This document shows, one piece after another, positions 8,628-16,935 of a stretch of DNA of 64,000 bases (positions are counted from its first letter, which is position 1; each line of letters begins with the position of its first letter). The stretch comes from Pseudomonas viridiflava. GTDB taxonomy: Bacteria; Pseudomonadota; Gammaproteobacteria; Pseudomonadales; Pseudomonadaceae. The translations under genes were made by a program, and so were the position numbers. The stretch covers positions 62,001-126,000 of the forward strand of contig NZ_UWFA01000449.1 in the NCBI RefSeq assembly GCF_900601905.1, given 5' to 3'. The notes under the pieces are model-generated. The model was given only the letters and a program-made list of their open reading frames with translations, made no database searches and was not told the DNA's origin.

Positions 8628-8713
8628 GTGGGACCGGCTTTAGCCGGGGAAGGGCCTAAACCGCATGGATAGGGTCAGAACTGCCGCCTTCCCGGCTGAA
8701 GCCGGTCCCACAA
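8628..8713. repeat. Paired REP elements
   Basis: tgtgggaccggctttagccgggaag and the inverted copy cttcccggctgaagccggtcccaca form two hairpins in the gap between convergent genes. A mutation-free core typical of Pseudomonas REPs is visible in both arms. Confidence 0.85.
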
Positions 8714-8734
8714 TGTTCCGTGCGGCCATGCGTG

Positions 8735-9604
8735 TTAATTCGCCGTCGCCGCCTTCAAGCAACTCAAGTCGGTAAAGTCCTTGCGCGTATCGGCGATTTT
8801 GGCCAATAGCCGCTGGCGCTGATCGGGTGTGCTTTGCGCCATCAGATCGACCACCAGCGCAATCGCCGCCTGCTCGGTGCGCTCATACGCGACACGGTAT
8901 TGCGGGGTCCAGAAGGTCTCGCGGTCTTGCAGCAGTTTGGCGATCCTGCCAGGGAAGTCCGGCGCCTGACGGTCCTGCACCGTCGCGACAAACAAGGTCT
9001 GCCACCGAGCCCGATTATCCAGCCAGGCGCGGTTCTGCTCGCCCAGCGAAGTTGACCATTGTTGAATGCGTTGCTGCTGCGCCGCATTGAGCTTGCCCAT
9101 CCACGGCGTCAGGCGTTTCTCCATGCGCTCGGCACGCTCGCTGATCTGGGTGTCGAGCGGCTCTTTGAGAAACTCGTTTTCGCGTTTGCGCTGATCCTTG
9201 CTGAAAGCGGCCTGCATCTCCTGCACTTGCTTGTCGTCCAACTGGACCAGCAACTCGACCGCTGACGGCGTGATCTGCCGGGAGATCTGCGCGATCGCCC
9301 GTTTGGCTTCGTCAGTCCGTGCCTGCAGCCCGTCCGCCGTGACCTGGTTGGCTTGCACCATCTGCTGCATGCGGTCCAGCCAGGTCAGATAGCCGGGCAG
9401 CTGCGTGCTGCAATGCCAGGTCAGATGATCTTTGAGGCGTGTGTTGAACCAGTCCTTCTGGGAGCTGTTCATGTCCAGATAGTCGCTCAGCGACCAGGGG
9501 ATAATGACGTCCAGGTTGCGATAGGCCAGCCCGATGCGACTGCAACCGGACACCACCAGCAGGGCCATCAACAGCGAAATGAAGGCTTTGAACGGGGTAC
9601 GCAT
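8735..9604 (-). CDS. DUF6279-type outer-membrane lipoprotein
   Basis: Protein of 289 residues from the ATG at 9604, with AGGAG 5 bases upstream. The signal peptide ends in a lipobox (VVSGCSR), so Cys21 should be lipidated. The mature protein is almost entirely helical and rich in Gln, Arg and Glu, beginning with LAYRNLDVIIPWSLSDYLDM, characteristic of the DUF6279 family widespread in gammaproteobacteria. Probably anchored in the periplasmic leaflet of the outer membrane. Role unknown. Stands next to the porin gene on the same strand, but with about 65 bp between them. Confidence 0.8.
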   Translation of the reverse strand: MRTPFKAFISLLMALLVVSGCSRIGLAYRNLDVIIPWSLSDYLDMNSSQKDWFNTRLKDHLTWHCSTQLPGYLTWLDRMQQMVQANQVTADGLQARTDEAKRAIAQISRQITPSAVELLVQLDDKQVQEMQAAFSKDQRKRENEFLKEPLDTQISERAERMEKRLTPWMGKLNAAQQQRIQQWSTSLGEQNRAWLDNRARWQTLFVATVQDRQAPDFPGRIAKLLQDRETFWTPQYRVAYERTEQAAIALVVDLMAQSTPDQRQRLLAKIADTRKDFTDLSCLKAATAN

Positions 9605-9666
9605 GACCACTCCTGGATTGACCTGCCTGATGTGTAGAGCAGGTCCAAGGGTAGCAGTTCAGTGGA

Positions 9667-10392
9667 CTAGAAAAATGAGCGTACGGCCTTGAGGGTGAAC
9701 ATGCCTTCGCATTGCGGATTGTGCCCGCTGTAGGCACTGCAATCGCTGCCGCTGAGGCTGGAACTGCTGTAGATCAGGTTCATGTCGACCCCCAGCCATG
9801 GCTTCGACAGGTTCAGCGACCAGTCGTTGAAACCGGTGACCATGCTGCCGTCGGAGATCTGCTGCGGCGTGTCGTATTGATGGTTGGCGTACTGCACGCG
9901 CACGCCCAGCCCGAGTTGCTCGATGCCGCCCAGATCGACAATCAGCGTGCTGTCTCGGCGTCCGATATCGTTGCTGAAGGCAGCGCCAATCCGGCTGTTG
10001 AGGACCCGCAGCCCGGCGTAGAACTCATGGGTGTCCAGCTGGCTGGTGTCCGGATAACTGTAACGGATCATGCCCAGCTCATAGCCGAGTGTCTGGTCGA
10101 AGGGTTTTTTGAAGCCCAGATAGGAATCGACTTCAAGGCCGCTGTCGGACGTTACTCCCACGTTGGGTGACCACTGGCCGACGTAAAAGCCGCTGTCGTG
10201 GGTCAGATCAAGCCCGCCGTGAAACGAGCCGGCACCATTTTGCGTGACCAGGCCCTGAGCCATGCTGCGCGTGGGGGAAGTGCCCAACTTGAGGCTGAAG
10301 TCGCCCAATTCCCGCTCCATCACCTGGGCAGTCACTGACTGGCAAACGAGCAGGGCACCCAACGACAGGGCGCAGCGGCGAATATTGAGCAT
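9667..10392 (-). CDS. TorF-family putative porin
   Basis: Protein of 241 residues from the ATG at 10392, placed 9 bases after AAAGGAG; an in-frame GTG at 10401 is too close to that site. A signal peptide ends at VTAQ. The mature protein starts with FSLKLGTSPTRSMAQGLVTQNGAGSFHGGLDL, alternates beta-strand-like hydrophobic and polar residues throughout, and ends in Phe, as expected for an outer-membrane barrel. This fits the Gcw_chp/TorF putative porin family (PF09694). Substrate unknown. Confidence 0.8.
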   Translation of the reverse strand: MLNIRRCALSLGALLVCQSVTAQVMERELGDFSLKLGTSPTRSMAQGLVTQNGAGSFHGGLDLTHDSGFYVGQWSPNVGVTSDSGLEVDSYLGFKKPFDQTLGYELGMIRYSYPDTSQLDTHEFYAGLRVLNSRIGAAFSNDIGRRDSTLIVDLGGIEQLGLGVRVQYANHQYDTPQQISDGSMVTGFNDWSLNLSKPWLGVDMNLIYSSSSLSGSDCSAYSGHNPQCEGMFTLKAVRSFF

Positions 10393-10555
10393 GGCGCTCA
10401 CTCCTTTAAGTAACGGAGGGGGCAGGTTGAAATGGCCAGAGGCCCAACGAAGACACCAGAAAAAATCGCGAACTACAAGAAAGCCGCGAGATAGAGCCTC
10501 GCAAGCATACCTTCGAAAAACCGGGGAAGTGCACCGTTCGTCGATCCGGCCTGGA

Positions 10556-11068
10556 TCAATTTGCCGCAGTGGCCTGCTTCTGCGGGATGACCAGGCCGCG
10601 AATCACCACCAGCGCCTGCTCGAACGACGGGTAGCCGCTTTTCGCGACATCCAGCTCGGCGTACTGCGCCCGATAGCCCTCGGACTTCTTCTGGTCGGTC
10701 ATGCTCAGCTGTTGCGAAAGCAAAGCAATGGCCAGCGGGTGCTTTTGCCGGGCCGCATCTTCCAGCAACTCGATGACTCGCGGTTGGTCCGCTTGCTGGC
10801 GGATCAACAGCACCGCCATGTAAAACTCGGCTTCACCGGACTCGTCATCAATGCCCGCTCTGCGCAGCATGGCTTCGGCCAGTTCGTAATTTTCCCGGTC
10901 GGCTTCGCTGATCAACAGCTTGGCCTGCAGCATGTCGTTCTGATAAAGCAGCTGTTCGGCACGGCATTGGCTGCCTTGCGCAAAACCTTCATCGGGAACG
11001 TTATTGCATGTGTGTGAGGCACAACCGGTCAGACAAATCAGTGCGCCGAACAGCATCCAGTTCTTCAT
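10556..11068 (-). CDS. Lipoprotein with Sel1/TPR-like helical repeats
   Basis: Protein of 170 residues. Signal peptide with lipobox LTGCAS gives a lipidated Cys16. The mature region holds helix pairs such as NYELAEAMLRRAG and QPRVIELLEDAARQKHPLAIALLSQQL that resemble degenerate Sel1 or TPR repeats used in protein binding. No catalytic motif. It is transcribed towards the porin and DUF6279 genes, about 160 bp upstream of the porin start, but co-transcription is uncertain. Confidence 0.7.
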   Translation of the reverse strand: MKNWMLFGALICLTGCASHTCNNVPDEGFAQGSQCRAEQLLYQNDMLQAKLLISEADRENYELAEAMLRRAGIDDESGEAEFYMAVLLIRQQADQPRVIELLEDAARQKHPLAIALLSQQLSMTDQKKSEGYRAQYAELDVAKSGYPSFEQALVVIRGLVIPQKQATAAN

Positions 11069-11280
11069 TCGTGCATTCCGCAGGGGCTGGCTTCAAGACA
11101 TCATCCTGCCCGTCAGCGCGAGACTAATCAACGGCTGTAGCACCGCGAGAGTGAAGGTATAGCCGCAAAAGTGCAGTCAGGGTGAAGCGCAGAGAGGGTG
11201 CAGCGATCAGAATCTGGCGCTTTGGCGCTTGAATTTACAAGCAGTCAAAGCGCATGACGATTCGTTGGAGCGGGGGAGTA

Positions 11281-11469
11281 TTACTTCTTGCCGAGGGTGA
11301 TTTGCTTGGACGGGCCGAAGGTCTGGCCGCTGACGCCTTTGGCAATCTGCTGGATTTCGCCACCGGACTTGAGGAAAGCAGCAATCTGGGCGTTGATCGA
11401 GTCGCTCGTTTCAACCGCTGGAGCTGGCTTTGCTTTCGAGTTGGATGCTTTTACGCGCATGGTTGCCAT
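11281..11469 (-). CDS. Small SutA-like basic protein
   Basis: Protein of 62 residues from ATG 11469 (an ATG at 11460 is the alternative). The N-terminal half is rich in Lys, Ala and Pro and likely disordered. The C-terminal half contains INAQIAAFLKSGGEIQQIAKGV, which resembles the FLSRGGKVQEI motif of SutA, the RNA-polymerase-associated factor of slow-growing Pseudomonas aeruginosa. It is shorter than SutA and lacks its acidic N-terminus, so it may be a distant relative rather than SutA itself. Confidence 0.6.
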   Translation of the reverse strand: MATMRVKASNSKAKPAPAVETSDSINAQIAAFLKSGGEIQQIAKGVSGQTFGPSKQITLGKK

Positions 11470-11830
11470 TAACCTATATAAACGTGATACGGCCAGCGAT
11501 GGTACACGAATCACTTGACAATTGCTTGCCCAATATCCTTCTAAAAACGCCTGAATATTAACGTCGTGACTCCCTGAATAAATAACCGGGCCCGCCAAGC
11601 GATTGTTTTAATTGGGAAGATAACTATCGGCGAGAAATGTGGGTCACTGTGTGAGGGCAGATACAGCGCAGGGCATCTGACGAGCGGGTGAGCCACCACG
11701 GTCTTCGGCCGGATCGGCAAATAACTGATTGATCGGGGCGTTTGCCTGTACAGCGGGAAGCCGCCTCGCATCGGCAACATTGTCTGCAAACTCGGGTAGA
11801 ATGCCGCCCACGTAAAGAGGGTAGGTGCAC
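11470..11830. other. Intergenic region upstream of the S1 protein gene
   Basis: About 360 bp between divergent genes. A tagaat at 11797-11802 could be a -10 element for the S1 protein gene, but no good -35 was found at the right spacing. No other structure was recognised. Confidence 0.3.
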
Positions 11831-12667
11831 ATGGCTTTAATCGGGCGTTACAACAGCTTGCAAGTGGTTAAACACACTAACTTTGGTCTGTATCTGGATG
11901 GCGGTGCGGACGGTGAAATCTTGCTGCCCAACCGTTATATCCCCAAGGATATTCCCAGCGAAGATGAAGACTGGCTCAACGTCTTTGTTTATCTGGACAG
12001 CGAAGACAAGCTGTTGGCCACCACAGAAAAACCCAAGGTTCAGGTTGGCGAATTCGCCAGCCTGAAGGTGCTTGAGGTCAACAGCATCGGCGTGTTCCTG
12101 GATTGGGGTTTGCCCAAAGATCTGCTGCTGCCGTACTCCGAGGAGAAGCGCACCCTGCAGGCGGGCGACTACTGCGTGGTGCACGTCTACCTGGACAAGC
12201 ACACTCGGCGCATCACTGCCACGGCGCGCCTGGACCGTTATCTGGACAAGACACCGGCCAGTTACAGCGTCGGCCAGGAAGTTGACCTGCTGGTAGCCGA
12301 AGCCACGGACATGGGCTTCAAGGCGATCATCAACAACAAGCACTGGGGCCTGATTCACAAGAATGAAGTCTTCAAGTTCATGCGCGCAGGCAAGCAGGAA
12401 AAAGGCTTCATCAAGGAAATCCGCACCGATGGCAACATCAGCCTGAGCCTGCAGCCCGTGGGTGAAGAGGCCGCCAGCAGCCTTAACTCCAAGATCCTCG
12501 GCAAGCTGCGCGAAAACAACGGCGTGCTGCCGGTCAGTGACAAGAGCGATCCGCAGGTGATCAGCAACCTGTTCGGCGTAAGCAAAGGCAATTTCAAGAA
12601 GGCCATTGGGGCGTTGTACAAGCAGGGTCAGATCGTCATCCACGCCGATCGCATCGAACTGGTCTGA
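11831..12667 (+). CDS. CvfB-family S1 RNA-binding protein
   Basis: Protein of 278 residues from the ATG at 11831, preceded by GAGGGTAGG. It has three S1-like segments: LQVVKHTNFGLYLDGGADGEILLP near residue 9, SLKVLEVNSIGVFLDWG near 77, and a later one with FKAIINNKHWGLIHKNEV. A winged-helix-like C-terminal region (VISNLFGVSKGNFKKAIGALYKQG) completes the CvfB/YitL architecture. Such proteins bind RNA and affect gene expression and virulence factor production in other bacteria. It is alone in its operon. Confidence 0.88.
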   Translation: MALIGRYNSLQVVKHTNFGLYLDGGADGEILLPNRYIPKDIPSEDEDWLNVFVYLDSEDKLLATTEKPKVQVGEFASLKVLEVNSIGVFLDWGLPKDLLLPYSEEKRTLQAGDYCVVHVYLDKHTRRITATARLDRYLDKTPASYSVGQEVDLLVAEATDMGFKAIINNKHWGLIHKNEVFKFMRAGKQEKGFIKEIRTDGNISLSLQPVGEEAASSLNSKILGKLRENNGVLPVSDKSDPQVISNLFGVSKGNFKKAIGALYKQGQIVIHADRIELV

Positions 12668-12727
12668 CGCTTCATCGCTAAAAGCCCGGCGCAGGGATCG
12701 TTTCCGGGCCAGCGGCAGTCCAAAGCG

Positions 12728-12753
12728 GCAGCGCGTTCATCAGGACGCGCTGC
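12728..12753. repeat. Hairpin-forming inverted repeat
   Basis: gcagcgcg (12728-12735) pairs with cgcgctgc (12746-12753) around a 10-base loop between the S1 protein gene and the next gene. No T-run follows, so its role as a terminator is uncertain. Confidence 0.4.
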
Positions 12754-12774
12754 GACCCAGACAAGGATGCCCCG

Positions 12775-13179
12775 ATGAAAAGAACCCTCTGCGCCTACTT
12801 CACTGTTCTGTTCACCTTTCTGGTGCTGGACGGCATCTGGCTCGGCTGGCTCATGGGGCCTACCTATCGGGAGTGGCTGGGCCCGCTGATGCTGGAAAAA
12901 CCGGTGGTTTTCCCTGCCGTGGCGTTCTATCTGCTGTATGCGTTCGGGGTGGTGATGCTGGCAGTCAAGTCTGCCCTGCGTCGCGACAGCCTGCGCCATG
13001 CACTGCAACGCGGCGCCTTGCTCGGGCTGGTGGCCTATGGCACTTACGACCTGACCAACTGGGCCACGCTGCAAGGCTGGCCGGCGCAACTGGCGTTGAT
13101 CGACCTGGCGTGGGGGACGTTTATCTCAGCCGCTGCGGGGACGATGGGCTACCTGGCGGCGCGACGTATTGCTTCGTAG
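12775..13179 (+). CDS. DUF2177 family membrane protein
   Basis: Protein of 134 residues with four predicted transmembrane helices. The start has the family pattern FLVLDGIWLGWLMGPTYREWLG, and GLVAYGTYDLTNWATL in the third helix is characteristic of DUF2177. Located in the inner membrane; function not known. The gene follows the S1 protein gene by about 110 bp on the same strand and is followed by a REP pair. Confidence 0.85.
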   Translation: MKRTLCAYFTVLFTFLVLDGIWLGWLMGPTYREWLGPLMLEKPVVFPAVAFYLLYAFGVVMLAVKSALRRDSLRHALQRGALLGLVAYGTYDLTNWATLQGWPAQLALIDLAWGTFISAAAGTMGYLAARRIAS

Positions 13180-13264
13180 GAGCGGCTTTAGCCGCGAAGA
13201 TATCGGCCTGTGTGCGGATCTTCATTGACAGCACCACCGCTCGCGGCTGAAGCCGCTCCTACGA
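13178..13264. repeat. Paired REP elements
   Basis: gtaggagcggctttagccgcgaag and the inverted cgcggctgaagccgctcctac flank about 35 bp. They lie between convergent genes. Confidence 0.85.
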
Positions 13265-13283
13265 CGCGACAACGTTGTAACCG

Positions 13284-13664
13284 TCAGGCCTGCAGGAACT
13301 GCGCAAACGCCAACCCTGCGCCTGTCGGCCGCACATCTTTGAGAAACGAATCCTTGTCCGCGCTCAGCTCCAGGCTGACGGTGGACTTGCGCTGGCCTTT
13401 GTTGCGAATGGTCAGCCCTTCCATGTGATCGCGCAGGAATACCGTGGTCACTTTCAGGTGCAGCAACTCATCGCTGCCTGGGGTGTGCAGCAGCAGATGC
13501 ACCCATTCGTATTGACCAACCGCCAGGCGCGGCACTGGCAGGTCGAACCACCAGATGTTGCGATTGGTGTTCAGGGCCGCGAAATGGGTGTTGTTGGTAC
13601 CCAGCACGGCACCGCCCAATTGTTGGTTTCTGCGTGCGATGGCCTGCTTTTTATCGAGTTTCAT
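13284..13664 (-). CDS. Conserved hypothetical cytoplasmic protein
   Basis: Protein of 126 residues from the ATG at 13664, which has AGGAAG seven bases upstream. Beta-rich sequence with NIWWFDLPVPRLAVGQYEWVHLLLH and a C-terminal DSFLKDVRPTGAGLAFAQFL segment. No signal peptide or catalytic motif, no family recognised. Good start site, codon use and isolation between REP pair and csbD indicate a real gene. Confidence 0.7.
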   Translation of the reverse strand: MKLDKKQAIARRNQQLGGAVLGTNNTHFAALNTNRNIWWFDLPVPRLAVGQYEWVHLLLHTPGSDELLHLKVTTVFLRDHMEGLTIRNKGQRKSTVSLELSADKDSFLKDVRPTGAGLAFAQFLQA

Positions 13665-13912
13665 AATCTTCCTGCGGATCGTTGTAGTCAGCGCACCGAG
13701 CGAGGCTCGCTGTCGCCAGATTGCGTTGCGCATTCTCGGGGGTTGGCAGGCAAACTTAAAGGCAAACTTTCATCACTGGCAGGGTTTGCAGGTTTGCCTT
13801 GAACGGACCAACGGTCATTACCGCCTGGAAAATAGTTGAAACTCCTGGCAAACGAGACGGGTCAATCTTTAGGTCGAGGCAATGACCTCTCAGAAATTTC
13901 GGAGTAGTCCCC

Positions 13913-14104
13913 ATGAGCAGCACTGGCGATAAAGTTAAGGGCATGGCTAACGAAGCTGTTGGTAACATCAAGCAAGGCGTTGGCAAGGCTACCGATAACA
14001 CCAAGCTGCAAGGCGAAGGCAAAGCCCAGGAATTGAAGGGTGAAGCCCAGCAAGCCAAAGGCGACGCTAAAGATGCAATCAAGAAAGGCGTCGACAAGGC
14101 GTAA
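13913..14104 (+). CDS. CsbD family stress protein
   Basis: Protein of 63 residues, very hydrophilic, with repeated GNIKQGVGKATDN, GEGKAQELKGEAQQAKGDAKDA segments typical of CsbD (PF05532). These proteins are induced in general stress responses and are largely helical or disordered in isolation; the biochemical role is unclear. A perfect hairpin terminator follows, so it is monocistronic. Confidence 0.9.
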   Translation: MSSTGDKVKGMANEAVGNIKQGVGKATDNTKLQGEGKAQELKGEAQQAKGDAKDAIKKGVDKA

Positions 14105-14146
14105 GTGAATCCCCGCCCGGACTCATCCACCGGGCATGATTCAAGG

Positions 14147-14178
14147 CAACGGCCATCTTCGGATGGCCGTTGTCGTTT
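14147..14178 (+). terminator. Intrinsic terminator of the csbD gene
   Basis: An 11-bp perfect stem, caacggccatc with gatggccgttg, closes a TTCG tetraloop and is followed by tcgtttgc. It lies about 45 bases after the csbD stop. Confidence 0.8.
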
Positions 14179-14329
14179 GCGGCCCACTGATTTTGAAACC
14201 TTTTTGCGAATGATTCAGTCCACTGGATAAGGTAAAACGCCATGCCCTGTGCCGAGGCTGTGTGACAAGCGCAGTTTCCGCCCATCCGAATGTGTAAGCT
14301 GCGCCAGTTTAGGTAGCGAAGGAGACACC

Positions 14330-15292
14330 ATGATTTTCCCGGAATTGCGCCAACTGCCTCTGGGCAAGGTGATGGTACGAACAGTCAACGAATTCCTCGA
14401 TGACGAAATGTCGACCTACGCATCGGCTCTGGCTTACCAGATGCTGTTCTCTCTGTTCCCTTTCCTGCTGTTCCTGATCGCGCTGATCGGTTTCCTGCAC
14501 CTGCCGGACTTTTTCTCCTGGCTGCGGCTGCAGTCCGAACTGGTTTTGCCGCCGCAGGCGCTGGAGCAGGTCAACCCGGTGATTGATCAACTGCAACAGT
14601 CCAAGGGCGGCTTGCTGTCCATCGGTATCTTCATCGCCTTGTGGACCGCGTCGGCGGGCGTGCGGCTGATGATGAGCGCCATGAACGCCGCGTATGACGT
14701 GGTCGAAGGTCGGCCGATCTGGAAGCGTTTCCCGCTGTCGGTGCTGTACACCATCGGCATCGCGATGATGATGCTGGCCGTGGCAGCCCTGATGGTCACC
14801 GGCCCGCAGGTCATGAACTGGTTGGCCTCGCAGATCGGCATGGAAGAGTTCATCGTCACTTTGTGGACCGTATTGCGTTGGCCGTTGATCGTGATTCTGC
14901 TGATGGTTGCAGTGGCGTTGATCTACTACGTGATGCCGGATGTGAAGCAGGAGTTTCGCTTCATCACGCCCGGCTCGGTGCTGGCAGTGGTGGTGTGGAT
15001 CATGGCGTCGCTGGGGTTCGGCTATTACGTCAAGACCTTTGCCGACTACAACGCCATGTACGGCAGCATCGGCGCGATCATTGTGCTGTTGCTGTACTTC
15101 TACATTTCCGCGGCGGTGTTGTTACTCGGCGCGGAAATGAATGCCGTGGTCGAGCACATGTCGGCCGAAGGCAAGGACAAGGGTGAGAAAGAAGAGGGCG
15201 ATGGCGCGCTGGAGTCGACTGAAAAGCAGCACGTTTCGGGTCTGGGTCGCGACCATTCCGTGCCAATGCCGCAGAAGGCGGGCGACTCCTGA
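14330..15292 (+). CDS. YihY/BrkB family inner-membrane protein
   Basis: Protein of 320 residues from the ATG at 14330, with GAAGGAG eight bases upstream; an upstream ATG at 14249 has no such site. Six or so transmembrane helices are visible, with the family signature SALAYQMLFSLFPFLLFLIALIGF near residue 28 and YVKTFADYNAMYGSIGAIIVLLLYFYISAAVLLLGAEMNA near 235. The last 45 residues are charged and cytoplasmic. The family was once annotated as ribonuclease BN in error; its transport or other function is not settled. Confidence 0.88.
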   Translation: MIFPELRQLPLGKVMVRTVNEFLDDEMSTYASALAYQMLFSLFPFLLFLIALIGFLHLPDFFSWLRLQSELVLPPQALEQVNPVIDQLQQSKGGLLSIGIFIALWTASAGVRLMMSAMNAAYDVVEGRPIWKRFPLSVLYTIGIAMMMLAVAALMVTGPQVMNWLASQIGMEEFIVTLWTVLRWPLIVILLMVAVALIYYVMPDVKQEFRFITPGSVLAVVVWIMASLGFGYYVKTFADYNAMYGSIGAIIVLLLYFYISAAVLLLGAEMNAVVEHMSAEGKDKGEKEEGDGALESTEKQHVSGLGRDHSVPMPQKAGDS

Positions 15293-15364
15293 TTGCAAAG
15301 GCCCGGGTGAAGCACTGGGCAAGTATGGCAGGATGCTGTTTTTCTTCGATGGATACGCGCTGTC

Positions 15365-15904
15365 ATGATCCGCGACATTCTGAAAATGGGCGATCAGCGC
15401 TTGCTGCGCATCGCCCCCGCCGTGCCTGAAGCGATGTTTGGCACGCCTGAACTCAAGACCCTGATCGCCGACATGTTCCAGACCATGGAAAGTGTTGGCG
15501 GCGTCGGCTTGGCCGCTCCACAGATTGGTGTTGACCTGCAGCTGGTAATTTTCGGCTTCGAGCGCAGCGAGCGTTATCCCGACGCTGAAGCGGTGCCCCA
15601 GACGATCTTGCTCAATCCGCTGATCACGCCGCTTGGCCCACAGCTGGAAGAGGGCTGGGAAGGCTGCCTTTCGGTCCCCGGCCTGCGCGGCGCGGTGGAC
15701 AGGTTCCAGAGCATTCGTTACGAGGGCTTCGATCCCGACGGTCAGCCGATCCAGCGCATCGCCCATGGATTCCATGCCCGGGTGGTGCAGCACGAATGCG
15801 ATCACCTGATCGGCCGTCTGTATCCGTCGCGCATTACTGATTTCAGCAAATTCGGCTTCATGGACGTGATGTTTCCGGACATGGATCCGAATGCGGATGA
15901 GTGA
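15365..15904 (+). CDS. Peptide deformylase
   Basis: Protein of 179 residues. It removes the formyl group from the N-terminal methionine of new proteins, using a bound metal. All three family motifs are present: GVGLAAPQIG (46-55), EGCLSVPG (99-106) and HECDH (143-147); Cys101, His143 and His147 are the metal ligands and Glu144 the catalytic residue. The sequence looks like a second, non-operonic deformylase paralogue, because fmt is not adjacent as it is for the main def gene of pseudomonads. Start ATG or an upstream site; the ATG follows the preceding gene by 72 bp. Confidence 0.9.
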   Translation: MIRDILKMGDQRLLRIAPAVPEAMFGTPELKTLIADMFQTMESVGGVGLAAPQIGVDLQLVIFGFERSERYPDAEAVPQTILLNPLITPLGPQLEEGWEGCLSVPGLRGAVDRFQSIRYEGFDPDGQPIQRIAHGFHARVVQHECDHLIGRLYPSRITDFSKFGFMDVMFPDMDPNADE

Positions 15905-16308
15905 TTGGGGCTGAGCATGAATTGTAGGAACTGACGGATCAGAGTGGTGAGCCTTGAATCGAGTAGCAACAACAGCATCCGGGTGCTGTTGAGTCAGGTT
16001 CTGTCCTGACGGCCGGGTCACTTTTGTTTCGACAAAAGTAACCAAAACCATTGCGCTGGCGTACGGCCCCCGCTTCGCGGCGGTTCCTTCGCTCCGGCAC
16101 CGTGGGGTGGGCACGCGCCGACGGGCCATCCATGGCCCAACGGCGCTCGCTCGGCATCCATGCCGAGCGACCCACGGCACCTGCGCTCAGCCTCCCGATG
16201 CGCATTTTGTGTCGCCTGTGAAATCGAGAAAAAAGCCAAAGCAAATCTGCTTTGCAGATTTCTCCAGCATGAGGATATGCAGGGTTGTAGGGCTCCCCAA
16301 CAGAGTAT
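15905..16308. other. Intergenic gap filled by repeat sequence
   Basis: The gap between the deformylase and the GNAT gene holds dispersed-repeat copy 1 and about 170 bp of further GC-rich sequence with several short palindromes (for example tcggcatccatgccga near 16152). No gene is supported. Confidence 0.5.
15926..16066 (-). repeat. Dispersed intergenic repeat, copy 1
   Basis: About 140 bp that match, in inverted orientation, 20718-20870, including the long shared segments cggccgggtcact and cctgacggccgggtc. It contains an internal hairpin (caacagcatccgggtgctgttg). The bases 16067-16240 that follow are GC-rich and may be part of a longer version of the same element. Confidence 0.8.
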
Positions 16309-16722
16309 CTACAGGTGAGAATTACACATCGCCACCAGCGCTTTGGCCCGGCTGTAGCGCATCAGCTTTTCAGCCAGGGATTGAGGCAAATCATTGGCCA
16401 GTTCAAAACCCTGGCGCTCGTAGAAACCTGCCAGATCCGGGTCGCAGAACAACCACACCGGACCTGCTGCGTCCTTGAGCGCCTGTGCAATCAACCGACC
16501 GGCGATCCGCTGGCTGCGCCAGTCCGGGTCAACGAATAAACCGGTCAGCCAATACCCGCCTGATATCGGCCGCAAGGACAGCGCAGCAATGATGTCCGGT
16601 TGGCGGGCCACCCACATCTGCGCCGCGCTGGATGAGCGCATGGGCGAGCGGTGGTGGCGATAGAACTTGTCCAGCAGCGGTTGGCTGATCTCTGGCAACA
16701 GGCAGAATTCGATTTCAGGCAT
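16309..16722 (-). CDS. GNAT family N-acetyltransferase
   Basis: Protein of 137 residues. The acetyl-CoA binding motif A is visible as LTGLFVDPDWRSQRIAGRLIAQAL (Arg-x-x-Arg-Ile-Ala-Gly with one position altered from the usual Q/R-x-x-G-x-G/A), followed by PVWLFCDPDLAGFYERQGFEL, the motif B region. It should acetylate an amine of a small molecule or protein; the substrate cannot be read. Monocistronic. Confidence 0.85.
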   Translation of the reverse strand: MPEIEFCLLPEISQPLLDKFYRHHRSPMRSSSAAQMWVARQPDIIAALSLRPISGGYWLTGLFVDPDWRSQRIAGRLIAQALKDAAGPVWLFCDPDLAGFYERQGFELANDLPQSLAEKLMRYSRAKALVAMCNSHL

Positions 16723-16788
16723 GGGACAGGCAGCAGGGTGGAAAGCCGCGCATCATAACGCGAGTGGCCACAGACCAGTAGCAGCGCC

Positions 16789-16880
16789 CGCTGTGGGGCC
16801 GGTTTTAGCCGAGAGGCGGAATTAGTCGATACAGGTGCAATTGACGTACAAGCCTCTTCCTGGCCCAAGCCGGTCCCGGT
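16789..16880. repeat. REP-like pair
   Basis: gtggggccggttttagccgagagg and the partly inverted cctcttcctggcccaagccggtccc form a degenerate REP pair upstream of the PhnD-like gene. Confidence 0.6.
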
Positions 16881-16935
16881 TGAAGATAAGAGCGTTATCT
16901 TATGTCTGGCAGGCCCCATAGAAAACGGGATATTT

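Noticed and set aside
13838..13866. Possible AlgU-type promoter upstream of csbD
   Set aside because: gaaact and tcaat are 18 bp apart and both deviate from the consensus; a stress promoter is plausible but not supported.
15122..16180. 352-codon open frame antisense to the deformylase and across repeat copy 1
   Set aside because: Deformylase motifs are on the plus strand; the rest is dispersed repeat.
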